37,303 nt of DNA, from positions 1 to 37,303 of the forward strand of contig JAJYWB010000062.1 of NCBI GenBank assembly GCA_021791715.1, given 5' to 3'. This document shows, piece by piece, positions 17,121 through 27,800 of this stretch. Position numbers and translations under genes: made by a program. Source of the DNA: Planctomycetota bacterium. GTDB taxonomy: Bacteria; Planctomycetota; Planctomycetia; Isosphaerales; Isosphaeraceae. Every line of letters begins with the position of its first letter. Position 1 is the first letter of the stretch. The notes under the pieces were generated by a model that saw only the letters and a program-made list of their open reading frames with translations, searched no databases and was not told the origin of the DNA.

Positions 17121-17486
17121 ATGACGTCGGTTCTCAAACGCGGTTTTACGGTCTTATCGATCTTTTTAGCGCTCTGCGTTACCAAGACGTCGATGGATCG
17201 TGTATTCGCGCGGTCCGATGTGCTTGGTTCTCGGACGACTTTTGGGCTTTCTCACCATCAGCCGTACCGTCGAGCGGGTAACCGCTATTCCGGCGCCGCG
17301 TCGTATCGCGACACAGTGCTTGTTTCGAGCGGTGAAATCACCGAATCGAAACCGAATGCGCTCCATCGGGTGCGTGATCGCGGTATCCGCCCGGCCTTAA
17401 TTTTGGGCCGTACGATTCGGTCGCTTGACGACGCGTCTTGGATCATTCCGCCGAGCGATTCAAGTACTAGACCGTTGCGTTGTTAA
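17121..17486 (+). CDS. Possible small secreted protein upstream of RND permeases (121 aa)
   Basis: The ATG at 17121 starts a product with a good signal-peptide pattern: KRG, then FTVLSIFLALCV, then a polar segment and a possible cleavage near residues 30-31 (VFA-RS). The mature part is ~90 residues with no recognised domain. It ends 99 bases before the first RND gene on the same strand, so the two may be co-transcribed. The codon choices resemble neighbouring genes. No strong ribosome site precedes it. The longer frame from 16944 is not favoured because its N-terminus is basic and without family resemblance. Function unknown. Confidence 0.42.
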   Translation: MTSVLKRGFTVLSIFLALCVTKTSMDRVFARSDVLGSRTTFGLSHHQPYRRAGNRYSGAASYRDTVLVSSGEITESKPNALHRVRDRGIRPALILGRTIRSLDDASWIIPPSDSSTRPLRC

Positions 17487-17585
17487 TTCCGAGTCGAATT
17501 CTCTCTCCCCCCCTTGTTCGCGGATCCTTCTCCCCCCCATATTATTGAACAACCGAAGGATTCGGAACCGTCGGCGACCCGGCCA

Positions 17586-20500
17586 ATGTCGTTACCATCG
17601 GGCCAAAGTCGTTTGAGCCGTGATTCCAGCGGACCGTCGAACGGTCCCGAAGACTTAGATAAGTTAAAACACGAGCATTCGCTTATGAATGGTCTCATTC
17701 GCGGTTCATTGGGCAATCCGTACGCCGTCACGGTTATGGTTTTAACCATCATCGTGTTGGGGATGCTGACGATCACGCAAATTCCGATCGATATTCTTCC
17801 CGTGTTCAAGAGCCCGGCGGTGCAAACGCTGACGTTCTACGGGGGCATGTCGGCGAATAACGTGGAAAAGAACATCACGGCACGTATGGAGATGTGGATC
17901 GGCGGCGCGTCTCGAACGCAGCGGCAAGAGTCGCGATCGATCGTCGGCGCGAGCATCATCCGCAATTATTTCCGTAGCGACGCCGATCCCAACGGCGCTC
18001 TCACCGAGGTGAATTCGCTCGCACTCGCTTCGATTCCCACGCTTCCGCCGGGCACTTTGCCTCCCGTGGTTTTGCCGTTCGATCCGACGAGCACGACTCC
18101 GGTCTGCGTGGTCGCTTTGAGCAGCAAAACGCAAACGCAATCGATTCTTTACGACGTCGGTCGCTATGAGGTGCGGAACTTCATCATGGCGATCAACGGA
18201 GCGGTGGCGCCCGTCGTTTTCGGCGGCAAGATTCGCGCGGTGATGGTGTATCTCGATCGCAAAAAGCTTCAGGCGCGTAAGCTTTCTCCGCTCGACATCA
18301 TGAAAGCGGTCGACGAATACAACACGTTCTTGCCGACCGGGGACGCGAAGTTCGGCGATATCGATTACGCGATCGACTCCAATTCGATGTATAAATACGC
18401 CGAGGATATGGGGGATATCCCGATCAAGGCGAAGCACGGCAACGCGATGTATGTGAAGGACATCGGTCGTTCCGAGGACGCCGCGTTCATTCAGACGAAT
18501 ATCGTACGGATCGGCGGACGCCAGCAGGTTTACATCCCGGTTTATCGTCAGCTCGGCGCCAGCACGCTCAAGGTCGTCGATACGCTCAAGGCTCAGATCA
18601 AAGACATTCAATCGCGTCTCACTCGCGGCAACATCGACCTCAAAGTCGTGATGGATCAATCGATTTACGTACGTCAATCGATCGCCAGTTTGGTTCAGGA
18701 AGGGGTATTGGGCGCGATTTTGTGCTCGCTGACGATCTTGCTGTTCCTTGGCGAATGGCGGATGACGGCGATCGCGGTGATGACGATTCCGATCTCGGTG
18801 TTGGCGGCGATCATCTTCTTGTTTTACGCGGGGAACACGATCAACGTGATGACGCTCGCGGGGCTTTCGCTAGCGATCGGCCCGTTGGTTGATAGCGCGA
18901 TCATTTGTTTGGAAAATACGCACAGGCATCTTGGATTGGGCGCTTCACCGCGCGAGGCGGCGTTTTTGGGAGCGAGCGAGGTGGCGATGCCCGAGCTGGT
19001 ATCGAGCTTGTGCACGTTGCTCGTGCTTTCTCCGCTGGCGTTGATGCCCGGCATGGGCGAGTTCTTGTTCCGGCCGATGGCGATGGCGGTCGCGTTCGCG
19101 ATGATGTCGGCGTATTTCCTTTCGCGGACGTTCGTTCCTTCTCGGAGTGCGATGTGGCTCAAGGGGCACGGAGCGCACGGTCACGGCGAGGCGCCGAAAG
19201 GGATTTTCTCGGGGGTGAAGAAGGCGTTCGCCAAGTGGGAAGGGGCGATCGACGCGGGGATCGCGCAGTATGTGAAGGGACTTGATTTCATTTTGAATCA
19301 TCGCGTCGCGACGATCGTGATCGCTTTCAGCATGCTCGTCGCGGTGATCGCGGCGTTGGGCTTGCAGTTGCGACGCGAGTTCTTCCCCGAGGTCGACGCT
19401 GGAGCGTTCGAGATGTACGTGCGGGGTCCGAGCGGACTGCGCATTGAAGAGACCGAAAAACGGGTCGCGACGGTCGAGGAATTCCTCCGCAAAACGATCG
19501 GCAAAGATCTCGAACTCGTCATTTCCGAGCTCGGCGTCACCGCCGACTGGTCCGCGGCTTACACGCCGAATTCGGGACCGATGGATACGATCATGAAGAT
19601 TCAGCTCACCCCCGAGCGCGAGCGATCTTCGCAAGAATATGTTCAACTGCTACGCGACGGTTTTCGCCATGAAAAACGGTTCGGCGATCTCGAATTCGGC
19701 TTCGACGCGGGGGGGATGATTCGAGGAGCGATGAACGAGGGTAAATCGACTCCGATCAACATCCGTATCACCGGCAAATCGCTTTATGAAACGCGAAGGA
19801 TCGCCGAGAAGATTCAGGCCGAGGTCGTGGTGGTCGACGGAGTCGTCGACGCTCGAATCAAACAACGACTCGATTATCCCGAATATATGATCGAGGTCGA
19901 TCGCGCCAAGGCGGCGGATCTTGGGCTTACACAGCGCGACGTGATGGAGAACGTCGTCGCGGCGTTCAATTCGAGTATTCAGTTTAATAAGAGGAACTTC
20001 TGGATCGATCCGATCAGCCACAACCAGTATTTCGTCGGCGTGCAGTACTTCGAGGATCAGATCATCTCGGTGCAAACGCTGCTCGACGTTCCGGTGACGA
20101 GCCCGGTTCAGGCACAGCCGATTCCGTTGCGGAATCTGGTGAAGATCGAGCGAGTCGTGATTCCGACCGAAGTGACTCACTTCAATATTCAACCGACGAT
20201 TGATTTGACGATGGGGGTCGACAAGCGCGATCTCGGGCACGTCGCCGACGAAGTGACGAAGATCGTCGGCACGTTCGGACAACCGCACGGCGAGGGGGCG
20301 TGGATCCCCTATATTCTTTCGACGCGGGGATCGAAAAATCCCGAGCTTCTCGAAGGCTTTTTGGTCGTGATCAGCGGCGAGTACGCGCGGATGCAAGACA
20401 CCTTCAAAAATCTGGCGATCGGGCTCACGCTCGCTTCGCTGTTGATTTACTTTTTGATGGTCGCTCTTGATAAGTCTTACATCGTACCTCTGACGGTCAT

Positions 20501-21071
20501 GTCGATCGTACCGCTCTGTTTGGTGGGCATCATCCCGATGCTCTATCTCACCGGGACGTCGGTGAATGTGCAATCGTTGTTGGGTTTCATCTTCACGGTG
20601 GGCATCAAGGTGGCGAACACGGTGTTGATGACCGACTTCGCGCAGGAGCTTCGTCGCGAGGAGGGTTTAACTCCGACGCAAGCGATCCGCAAGGCGGCTT
20701 CGATTCGTGTTCGGCCGGTGACGATGACGGCGGTGGCGGCGTTCTTCGCGTTAATTCCGGCGGCGATGGCGTTGGAACGTGGGAGCGAGGCGAACGCGCC
20801 GTTGGGTCGGGCGATTTTGGGCGGATTGTTGGCGGGCGAGCCTGCGACATTGTTCGTGTTGCCCGCGGTGTATTCGCTGATGATTCGCGATCCCAAGGGA
20901 TATGTTCCGACGCCTCACGGTCACGGCGGCCACGGCGGCCACGGCGGCCACGGTCATGGGGACGTGATGCGAGATGAATCGATCGACCTCGCCGATTCGG
21001 GCGAGCATCACAAGAACGATCACGGTCGTTCGGATGACGAGTCGATCGACGGATGGAACGGCGACGGCTAG
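17586..21071 (+). CDS. RND efflux permease, copy 1
   Basis: RND permeases are trimeric inner-membrane pumps that export toxic compounds or metals using the proton gradient. The product (1161 aa from the ATG at 17586) has the standard plan: first membrane helix (PYAVTVMVLTIIVLGMLTI), large periplasmic loop, helices 2-6 with the GEWRMTAIAVMTIPISVLAA segment, second loop beginning FFPEVDAGAFEMYVRG, then helices 8-12. In helix 4 the usual D-D pair is V-D-S (D436), and the helix-10 Lys position is Ala (GIKVANT). The cytoplasmic tail has a His/Gly repeat at 20915-20957. The frame is open back to a TTG at 17514; an ATG at 17685 (MNGLIRG) matches the starts of the other two copies, so the extra 33 residues here are uncertain. 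It is first in a row of three related genes. Confidence 0.94.
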   Translation: MSLPSGQSRLSRDSSGPSNGPEDLDKLKHEHSLMNGLIRGSLGNPYAVTVMVLTIIVLGMLTITQIPIDILPVFKSPAVQTLTFYGGMSANNVEKNITARMEMWIGGASRTQRQESRSIVGASIIRNYFRSDADPNGALTEVNSLALASIPTLPPGTLPPVVLPFDPTSTTPVCVVALSSKTQTQSILYDVGRYEVRNFIMAINGAVAPVVFGGKIRAVMVYLDRKKLQARKLSPLDIMKAVDEYNTFLPTGDAKFGDIDYAIDSNSMYKYAEDMGDIPIKAKHGNAMYVKDIGRSEDAAFIQTNIVRIGGRQQVYIPVYRQLGASTLKVVDTLKAQIKDIQSRLTRGNIDLKVVMDQSIYVRQSIASLVQEGVLGAILCSLTILLFLGEWRMTAIAVMTIPISVLAAIIFLFYAGNTINVMTLAGLSLAIGPLVDSAIICLENTHRHLGLGASPREAAFLGASEVAMPELVSSLCTLLVLSPLALMPGMGEFLFRPMAMAVAFAMMSAYFLSRTFVPSRSAMWLKGHGAHGHGEAPKGIFSGVKKAFAKWEGAIDAGIAQYVKGLDFILNHRVATIVIAFSMLVAVIAALGLQLRREFFPEVDAGAFEMYVRGPSGLRIEETEKRVATVEEFLRKTIGKDLELVISELGVTADWSAAYTPNSGPMDTIMKIQLTPERERSSQEYVQLLRDGFRHEKRFGDLEFGFDAGGMIRGAMNEGKSTPINIRITGKSLYETRRIAEKIQAEVVVVDGVVDARIKQRLDYPEYMIEVDRAKAADLGLTQRDVMENVVAAFNSSIQFNKRNFWIDPISHNQYFVGVQYFEDQIISVQTLLDVPVTSPVQAQPIPLRNLVKIERVVIPTEVTHFNIQPTIDLTMGVDKRDLGHVADEVTKIVGTFGQPHGEGAWIPYILSTRGSKNPELLEGFLVVISGEYARMQDTFKNLAIGLTLASLLIYFLMVALDKSYIVPLTVMSIVPLCLVGIIPMLYLTGTSVNVQSLLGFIFTVGIKVANTVLMTDFAQELRREEGLTPTQAIRKAASIRVRPVTMTAVAAFFALIPAAMALERGSEANAPLGRAILGGLLAGEPATLFVLPAVYSLMIRDPKGYVPTPHGHGGHGGHGGHGHGDVMRDESIDLADSGEHHKNDHGRSDDESIDGWNGDG
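20915..20957 (+). repeat. CAC-GGC-GGC tandem repeat, RND copy 1 tail
   Basis: Imperfect 9-bp units (CACGGCGGC) encode HGHGGHGGHGGHGH near the permease C-terminus. Repeat number could vary by slippage without a frameshift. Confidence 0.85.
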
Positions 21072-21220
21072 GCCGTCGTCGGTTCCGCGGGGTGCGGCTT
21101 AAGGGGATATTGGCGGATTGTCACGTTTTTATTGGTCGTTCGGGATCGATCGCCGCAATCGTGCGATTGATCGGCTTCTCGGTTGAACTGATTCGCACAC
21201 GACCAGAGGTCTGATAGGGC

Positions 21221-24200
21221 ATGAACGGTTTAATACGAGGTTCGCTGGGCAACGCATACGCCGTGACCGTCATGGCGCTGACGATCATTGTTTTGGGTGG
21301 TCTCACGATCACCCAGATTCCGATCGACATCCTCCCGGTGTTTAAGAGTCCGGCGGTGCAGGTGCTCACGTTTTACAACGGGATGCCCGCGGACAGCATC
21401 GAGAAGGACATCACGGCGCGGATGGAACGATGGTGCGGCCAGGCTTCGGGAACGACCCGTCAGGAGTCGCGATCGATTTTGGGTGCGAGCATCGTGCGGG
21501 ATTTTTTCCGTAGCGACGTCGACCCGAACGGCGCCTTGACGCAGGTGAATTCGCTTGCGCTCGCGGCGGTGCCGAATTTGCCTCCCGGCACGTTGCCGCC
21601 GGTCGTTTTGCCGTTCGACCCGACGAGCGTCACTCCCGTGTGCGTCGTCGCGCTGGATAGCACGAAACATAATGAATCGATTTTGTACGACGTCGGTCGC
21701 TATGAGGTGCGGAACTTCATCATGGCGATCAACGGAGCGGTGGCGCCCGTCGTTTTCGGCGGCAAGATTCGCGCGGTGATGGTTTATCTCGATCGCGAGA
21801 AGTTGCAGGCGCGCAAGCTTTCGCCGCTCGACGTGATGAAGGCGCTTGACGATTACAACATTTTCTTGCCGACGGGGGACGCGAAATTCGGCGATCTCGA
21901 TTTCGCGATCGATTCCAATTCGATGTATCCGTTCGTCGAACAGATGGGAGACATTCCGCTCCGCACCGATTTCGCCAATTCGGCGTATATGCGCGACATC
22001 GCGGTCCCCGAGGACGCGGCGTTCATTCAAATGAACATTGTGCGCGTTAAGGGGCGCAAGCAAGTTTACATTCCCGTCTATCGTCAATTGGGCGCCAGTA
22101 CGCTGGGGGTCGTCGACACGCTGCGCGATTCACTTAAAGATATGGAAACGCGGCTGACGCGATCGAACATTCAGCTCAACCTGGTGATGGATCAATCGGT
22201 TTACGTGCGTCAATCGATCGCCAGTTTGGTTCAGGAAGGGGTATTGGGCGCGATTTTGTGCTCGCTGACGATCTTGTTGTTCCTTGGCGAATGGCGGATG
22301 ACGGCGATCGCGGTGATGACGATTCCGATCTCGGTGTTGGCGGCGATCATCTTCTTGTTTTACACGGGGAACACGATCAACGTGATGACGCTCGCGGGGC
22401 TTTCGCTCGCGATCGGCCCGTTGGTTGATAGCGCGATCATTTGTTTGGAAAATACGCATAGGCATTTAGGGTTGGGGGCGACGCCGAACGAGGCCGCGTT
22501 TTTGGGAGCGAGCGAGGTGGCGATGCCCGAGCTGGTATCGAGCTTGTGCACGCTCTTGGTGCTTTCTCCACTGGCGTTGATGCCCGGCATGGGCGAGTTC
22601 TTATTCCGGCCGATGGCGATGGCGGTCGCGTTCGCGATGATGTCGGCGTATTTCCTTTCGCGAACGTTCGTCCCCTCACGCAGCGCGCTTTGGTTGAAGG
22701 GGCACGGAGCTCACGGTCCAGGGCATGAAGTGCCCGAGGATCACGGTCTTTTCGCGCCGATTCGCAAGGCGTTCGCCAAGTGGGAAGGGGCGATCGACGC
22801 GGGTATCGCTCAATATGTGAAAGGTCTTGATTTCGTTCTCAAGCATCGCGTCGGGACGATTGTGATCGCGTTTTCGATGCTTGTCGCGGTATTGCTCGCG
22901 TTTGGTCTGAAGATGCGGCGTGAATTCTTCCCCGAGGTCGATTCGGGAGCGTTCGAGATGATCGTCCGCGGCCAAAGCGGTTTGCGGATCGAAGAGACTG
23001 AAAGACTCGTCGAGCAGGTTGAAAAAGCGTTGCAGAAGACGATCGGCGACGATCTGGAGTTGATCATTTCCGAAATCGGCGTCACCGCCGACTGGTCCGC
23101 GGCCTACACGCCGAATTCGGGACCGATGGATACGATCATGAAGGTTCAGCTCAAGCCTGAGCGTAAGGGATCGGCGCAAGAATATGTGTTGAAGTTGCGA
23201 AAAGAGTTGAATCGTGATTTCCGCACGCTCGAGTTCGGCTTCGACGCGGGGGGCATGATCCGCGGAGCGATGAACGAGGGCAAATCGACGCCGATCAATA
23301 TCCGCGTTACCGGTAAAAATTTGATCATGACAAGGCGCATCGCCGAATTGATGCAGCAGCGGATCGTCAAGGTCGACGGGATCGTCGACGCCCGGATCAA
23401 GCAGCGGCTCGATTATCCCGAATTCATCATCAACGTCGACCGCGCCAAGGCCGCGGATCTGGGATTGACGCAACGCGAGGTGATGCAAAACGTGATCTCG
23501 GGGTTCAATTCAAGTATTCAGTTTAATAAGAGGAATTTCTGGATCGATCCGATCAGTCACAATCAGTATTTCGTCGGTGTTCAGTATCCCGAGGCCGATA
23601 TCAAATCGATTCAAACGCTGCTCGACGTGCCGATCACGAGTCCCGTGCAGGCTCAGCCGATTCCGTTGCGAAACATCGCCAAGATCGATCGCGCGACGGT
23701 TCCCACCGAGATCACGCACTACAATTTACAGCCCACGATCGAACTGACGATGGGCGTGCAGGATCGCGACCTTGGTCACGTCGCCGACGACGTCACCAAG
23801 ATTGTGAAGGAATTCGGCGAGTATCCTCAGATCGTTGAAAGGCTGGAACGCGAACGGAAGGGGATTCCCGATCCCGACGGTCCCGTCGCGCGATTCATCG
23901 GCAAAGTCATGAACGCGATCGGCGTCGGCGAAGACGCGAATACGTGGGTTCCTTTTGATCCCGATTCGAAGACGAAAAAAACCTTGAGCGGTTTCAACAT
24001 CGTCTTAAGCGGCGAATACGCGCGGATGCAAGACACGTTCAGGAACCTTGCGTTGGGACTGACGCTCGCATCTTTGCTGATTTACTTTTTGATGGTCGCG
24101 CTTGATAAGTCTTACATCGTACCTCTGACGGTCATGTCGATCGTTCCGCTTTGTTTGGTCGGCATCGTTTTGATGCTGTATTTCACCGGGACGTCGGTGA

Positions 24201-24724
24201 ATGTGCAATCGTTGTTGGGTTTCATCTTCACGGTTGGCATCAAGGTGGCGAACACGGTGTTGATGACCGACTTCGCGCAGGAGCTTCGTCGCGAGGAGGG
24301 TTTAACTCCGACGCAAGCGATCCGCAAGGCGGCTTCGATTCGCGTTCGGCCGGTGACGATGACCGCGGTGGCGGCGTTCTTCGCGTTAATTCCGGCGGCG
24401 ATGGCGTTGGAACGTGGGAGCGAGGCGAACGCGCCGTTGGGTCGGGCGATTTTGGGCGGATTGTTGGCGGGCGAGCCTGCGACATTGTTCGTGTTGCCCG
24501 CGGTGTATTCGCTGATGATTCGCGATCCCAAGGGGTATGTTCCGACGCCTCACGGTCACGGCGGTCACGGCGGCCACGGCCATGAATCGGGTCATGGCGA
24601 GGCGCACGCCGGCGGCGAGCACGCCGACACGAACGGCTACGAGAATGGAAACGGGAACGGGGATGGAAACGGTTTCGATTCCGATCCCGGCTCGGGTGAA
24701 TCGAATGTGGATTGGAACGAATAG
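21221..24724 (+). CDS. RND efflux permease, copy 2
   Basis: This 1167-aa permease starts at ATG 21221 (MNGLIRGSLGNAYAV), 149 bases after copy 1; an AGAGG lies about 14 bases upstream. Domain order is as in copy 1. Helix 4 has V-D-S (D403, S404) and helix 10 has G-I-K1008-V-A-N. The central cytoplasmic loop carries GHGAHGPGHEVPEDHG and the tail has a His/Gly repeat followed by a Gly/Asn/Asp-rich stretch. Relative to copy 1 it has a longer insertion in the second periplasmic region (about 23820-23980: PQIVERLERERKGIPDPDGP). Its 5' third is close to copy 3, while bases 21690-21780 and its 3' end are nearly identical to copy 1, so it looks like a mosaic. Confidence 0.95.
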   Translation: MNGLIRGSLGNAYAVTVMALTIIVLGGLTITQIPIDILPVFKSPAVQVLTFYNGMPADSIEKDITARMERWCGQASGTTRQESRSILGASIVRDFFRSDVDPNGALTQVNSLALAAVPNLPPGTLPPVVLPFDPTSVTPVCVVALDSTKHNESILYDVGRYEVRNFIMAINGAVAPVVFGGKIRAVMVYLDREKLQARKLSPLDVMKALDDYNIFLPTGDAKFGDLDFAIDSNSMYPFVEQMGDIPLRTDFANSAYMRDIAVPEDAAFIQMNIVRVKGRKQVYIPVYRQLGASTLGVVDTLRDSLKDMETRLTRSNIQLNLVMDQSVYVRQSIASLVQEGVLGAILCSLTILLFLGEWRMTAIAVMTIPISVLAAIIFLFYTGNTINVMTLAGLSLAIGPLVDSAIICLENTHRHLGLGATPNEAAFLGASEVAMPELVSSLCTLLVLSPLALMPGMGEFLFRPMAMAVAFAMMSAYFLSRTFVPSRSALWLKGHGAHGPGHEVPEDHGLFAPIRKAFAKWEGAIDAGIAQYVKGLDFVLKHRVGTIVIAFSMLVAVLLAFGLKMRREFFPEVDSGAFEMIVRGQSGLRIEETERLVEQVEKALQKTIGDDLELIISEIGVTADWSAAYTPNSGPMDTIMKVQLKPERKGSAQEYVLKLRKELNRDFRTLEFGFDAGGMIRGAMNEGKSTPINIRVTGKNLIMTRRIAELMQQRIVKVDGIVDARIKQRLDYPEFIINVDRAKAADLGLTQREVMQNVISGFNSSIQFNKRNFWIDPISHNQYFVGVQYPEADIKSIQTLLDVPITSPVQAQPIPLRNIAKIDRATVPTEITHYNLQPTIELTMGVQDRDLGHVADDVTKIVKEFGEYPQIVERLERERKGIPDPDGPVARFIGKVMNAIGVGEDANTWVPFDPDSKTKKTLSGFNIVLSGEYARMQDTFRNLALGLTLASLLIYFLMVALDKSYIVPLTVMSIVPLCLVGIVLMLYFTGTSVNVQSLLGFIFTVGIKVANTVLMTDFAQELRREEGLTPTQAIRKAASIRVRPVTMTAVAAFFALIPAAMALERGSEANAPLGRAILGGLLAGEPATLFVLPAVYSLMIRDPKGYVPTPHGHGGHGGHGHESGHGEAHAGGEHADTNGYENGNGNGDGNGFDSDPGSGESNVDWNE
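24550..24600 (+). repeat. His/Gly codon repeat, RND copy 2 tail
   Basis: CACGGCGGC-type units encode HGHGGHGGHGHESGHGE. Same position as in copies 1 and 3 but different unit number. Confidence 0.8.
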
Positions 24725-24830
24725 CTTGATCCCTCATGACGTGATTCTTTTATCGGTTTGAACACGGGCTCGTCCCGCGGCTTGTCGAATCAGGCGGCGG
24801 GGCGAGAGCGACTCGAGGTCTCGCAAGAGC

Positions 24831-27800
24831 ATGAACGGTTTAATACGAGGCTCGCTGGGTAATCCTTACGCCGTGACCGTCATGGCGTTGACGATCGTCA
24901 TTCTGGGAAGTCTCACGATCACCCAGATTCCGATCGACATCCTCCCGGTGTTTAAGAGTCCGGCGGTGCAGGTGCTCACGTTTTACAACGGGATGCCCGC
25001 GGACAGCATCGAGAAAGACATCACGGCGCGGATGGAACGGTGGTGCGGCCAGGCTTCGGGAACGACCCGTCAGGAGTCGCGATCGATTTTGGGCGCGAGC
25101 ATCGTGCGGGATTTTTTCCGTAGCGACGTCGACCCGAACGGCGCCTTGACGCAGGTGAATTCGCTTGCGCTCGCGGCGGTGCCGAATTTGCCTCCCGGCA
25201 CGTTGCCGCCGGTCGTTTTGCCGTTCGACCCGACGAGCGTCATCCCCGTGTGCGTCGTCGCTCTTTCGAGCCAGAAACAGAACGAATCGATTCTGTACGA
25301 CGTCGCTCGTTACGAAGTACGAAATATGATCATGGCCGTTAACGGGGCGACGGCGCCCGTCGTTTTCGGCGGCAAGATTCGCGCGGTGATGGTTTATCTC
25401 GATCGTCAGAAGGTTCAAGCGCGCAATCTTTCGCCGCTTGAGGTGATGCAGGCGGTCGATAAATACAACATCTTCTTGCCGACGGGGGACGCGAAATTCG
25501 GCGACATCGATTTCGCGATCGATTCTAACTCGATGTATGAATATGTCGAGGATATGGGGAGCATTCCGCTCCAGAACGTTCACGGCAACTCGATGTATTT
25601 GCGTGATATCGCCAATCCCAAAGACGACGCCTTCATCCAGACGAACATCGTGCGTATCGGCGGGTCCAAACAGGTTTATATTCCTGTATTTCGTCAACTG
25701 GGCGCGAGCACGCTGGGGGTCGTCGACACGTTGACGGCTTCGCTCGCGGATATGGAATCGCGGATCACGCGCAGCGGCGTGCATTTGCAGGTCGTGATGG
25801 ATCAATCGATTTACGTACGTCAATCGATCGCCAGTTTGGTTCAGGAAGGGGTATTGGGCGCGATTTTGTGCTCGCTGACGATCTTGCTATTCCTTGGCGA
25901 ATGGCGGATGACGGCGATCGCGGTGATGACGATTCCGATCTCGGTGTTGGCGGCGATCATCTTCTTGTTCTACGCGGGGAACACGATCAACGTGATGACG
26001 CTCGCGGGGATGTCGCTCGCGATCGGCCCAATGGTTGATAGCGCGATCATTTGTTTGGAAAATACGCATAGGCATTTAGGGTTGGGGGCGAGCCCGAAAG
26101 ACGCCGCGTTTTTGGGAGCGAGCGAGGTGGCGATGCCCGAGCTGGTATCGAGCTTGTGCACGCTCTTGGTGCTTTCTCCGCTGGCGTTGATGCCCGGCAT
26201 GGGCGAGTTCTTATTCAGGCCGATGGCGCTCGCGGTGACGTTCGCGATGATGTCGGCGTATTTCCTTTCGCGAACGTTCGTTCCCTCGCGTAGCGCCTTG
26301 TGGCTTAAGCCGCACGCTTCGCACGGCTCCGAGGAATCGCACGGTTTGTTCTCCGGGGTTCGTCGCGCCTTCGCCAAGTGGGAAAAAACGATCGACAAGG
26401 GGATCGAGCAGTATGTGAAGGGGCTCGACTTTGTGCTCGAGCGTCGCGGGGCGACGATCATCCTCGCGTTCACGATGCTCGTCGTGATCGTCGCGTCGCT
26501 CGGTCTGCAACTTCGTCGCGAGTTCTTCCCCGAGGTCGACTCGGGAGCGTTCGAGATGTACGTGCGCGGCATCAGCGGTCTTCGCATCGAGCGTACCGAG
26601 GATACCGTCAAGCTGGTCGAGGAGTATCTCCAGAAGACGATCAAAGATGATTTACAGATGGTGATTTCCGAATTGGGCGTGAACGCCGACTGGTCGGCGG
26701 CTTACACCTTCAATTCGGGGCCGATGGACACCGTGATGAAGGTTCAGCTCAAGGCCGAGCGAAAGCGATCGGCGCAAGAATATGTAAAAATTCTCCGCGA
26801 CGGTTTGACGAAGGATCGACGATTCGCCAATTTTGAATTCGGCTTCGACGCGGGGGGGTTGATTCGAGGCGCGATGAACGAGGGCAAATCGACGCCGATC
26901 AACATTCGCGTGACGGGAAAAAATCTTAAGATCGCTCGTGATATCGCCGAGCGGATCCAGTTCAAGGTGTTGAAGATCAACGGCGTCGTCGACGCGCGGA
27001 TTCGTCAACGGCTTGATTATCCCGAATACATCATCGACGTCGATCGCGCCAAGGCCGCGATGCTCGGGCTAAGCCAGCGGGTCGTGATGGAGAACGTCGT
27101 CGCGTGCTTCAACTCGAGTATTCAATTTAACAAAAAGAATTTCTGGATCGATCCGGTCAGTCACAATCAGTATTTCGTCGGCGTGCAGTATCCCGAAAAC
27201 GATATTTTATCGGTTCAAACGTTGCTCGACGTGCCGATCACGAGCCCTGTTCAGCGGAATCCGATTCCGCTTCGGAACATCGTCTCGATCCGTCGCGCGA
27301 CGGTTCCGACCGAGATCACGCACTACAACCTGCAACCGACGATCGAGTTGACGATGGGCGTGCAGGAACGCGATCTCGGCCATATCGCCGAAGACGTCAC
27401 ACGCGTCGTCGAGAGTTTCGGTCTTCCGCCGCACGTCGTCGAAAAAGCCGAACTGATGAAGAAGAATCCCAACCTCAAAGAGGGGTTCTTTGAAAAACTG
27501 ATGGGAAATATCAGCGAGGGGATGGGCTTTTCCAAAGACACCAACGTGTGGCAACCTTACGATCCCGCCGATCCCTCGGGGAAGAAGATGCTCAGCGGGT
27601 CGAAGATCGTGTTGAGCGGCGAGTACGCTCGTATGCAAGACACGTTTAGAAACCTGGCGGTGGGATTGACTCTTGCTTCGCTCCTCATTTACTTCTTGAT
27701 GGTCGCGCTCGATAAATCGTACGTCGTACCGCTGACGGTCATGTCGATCGTTCCCCTCTGCTTGATCGGCATCATTCCGATGTTGTACATCACAGGTACA

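Noticed and set aside
16715..17281. 188-codon open frame before the RND row
   Set aside because: It is Arg/Ser-rich, lacks a ribosome site, conflicts with the better candidate at 17121-17486, and shows no domain pattern.
20915..20957. Regular short repeats that could suggest a CRISPR array
   Set aside because: The units are 9 bp, contiguous, without spacers, and encode His/Gly inside a permease gene.
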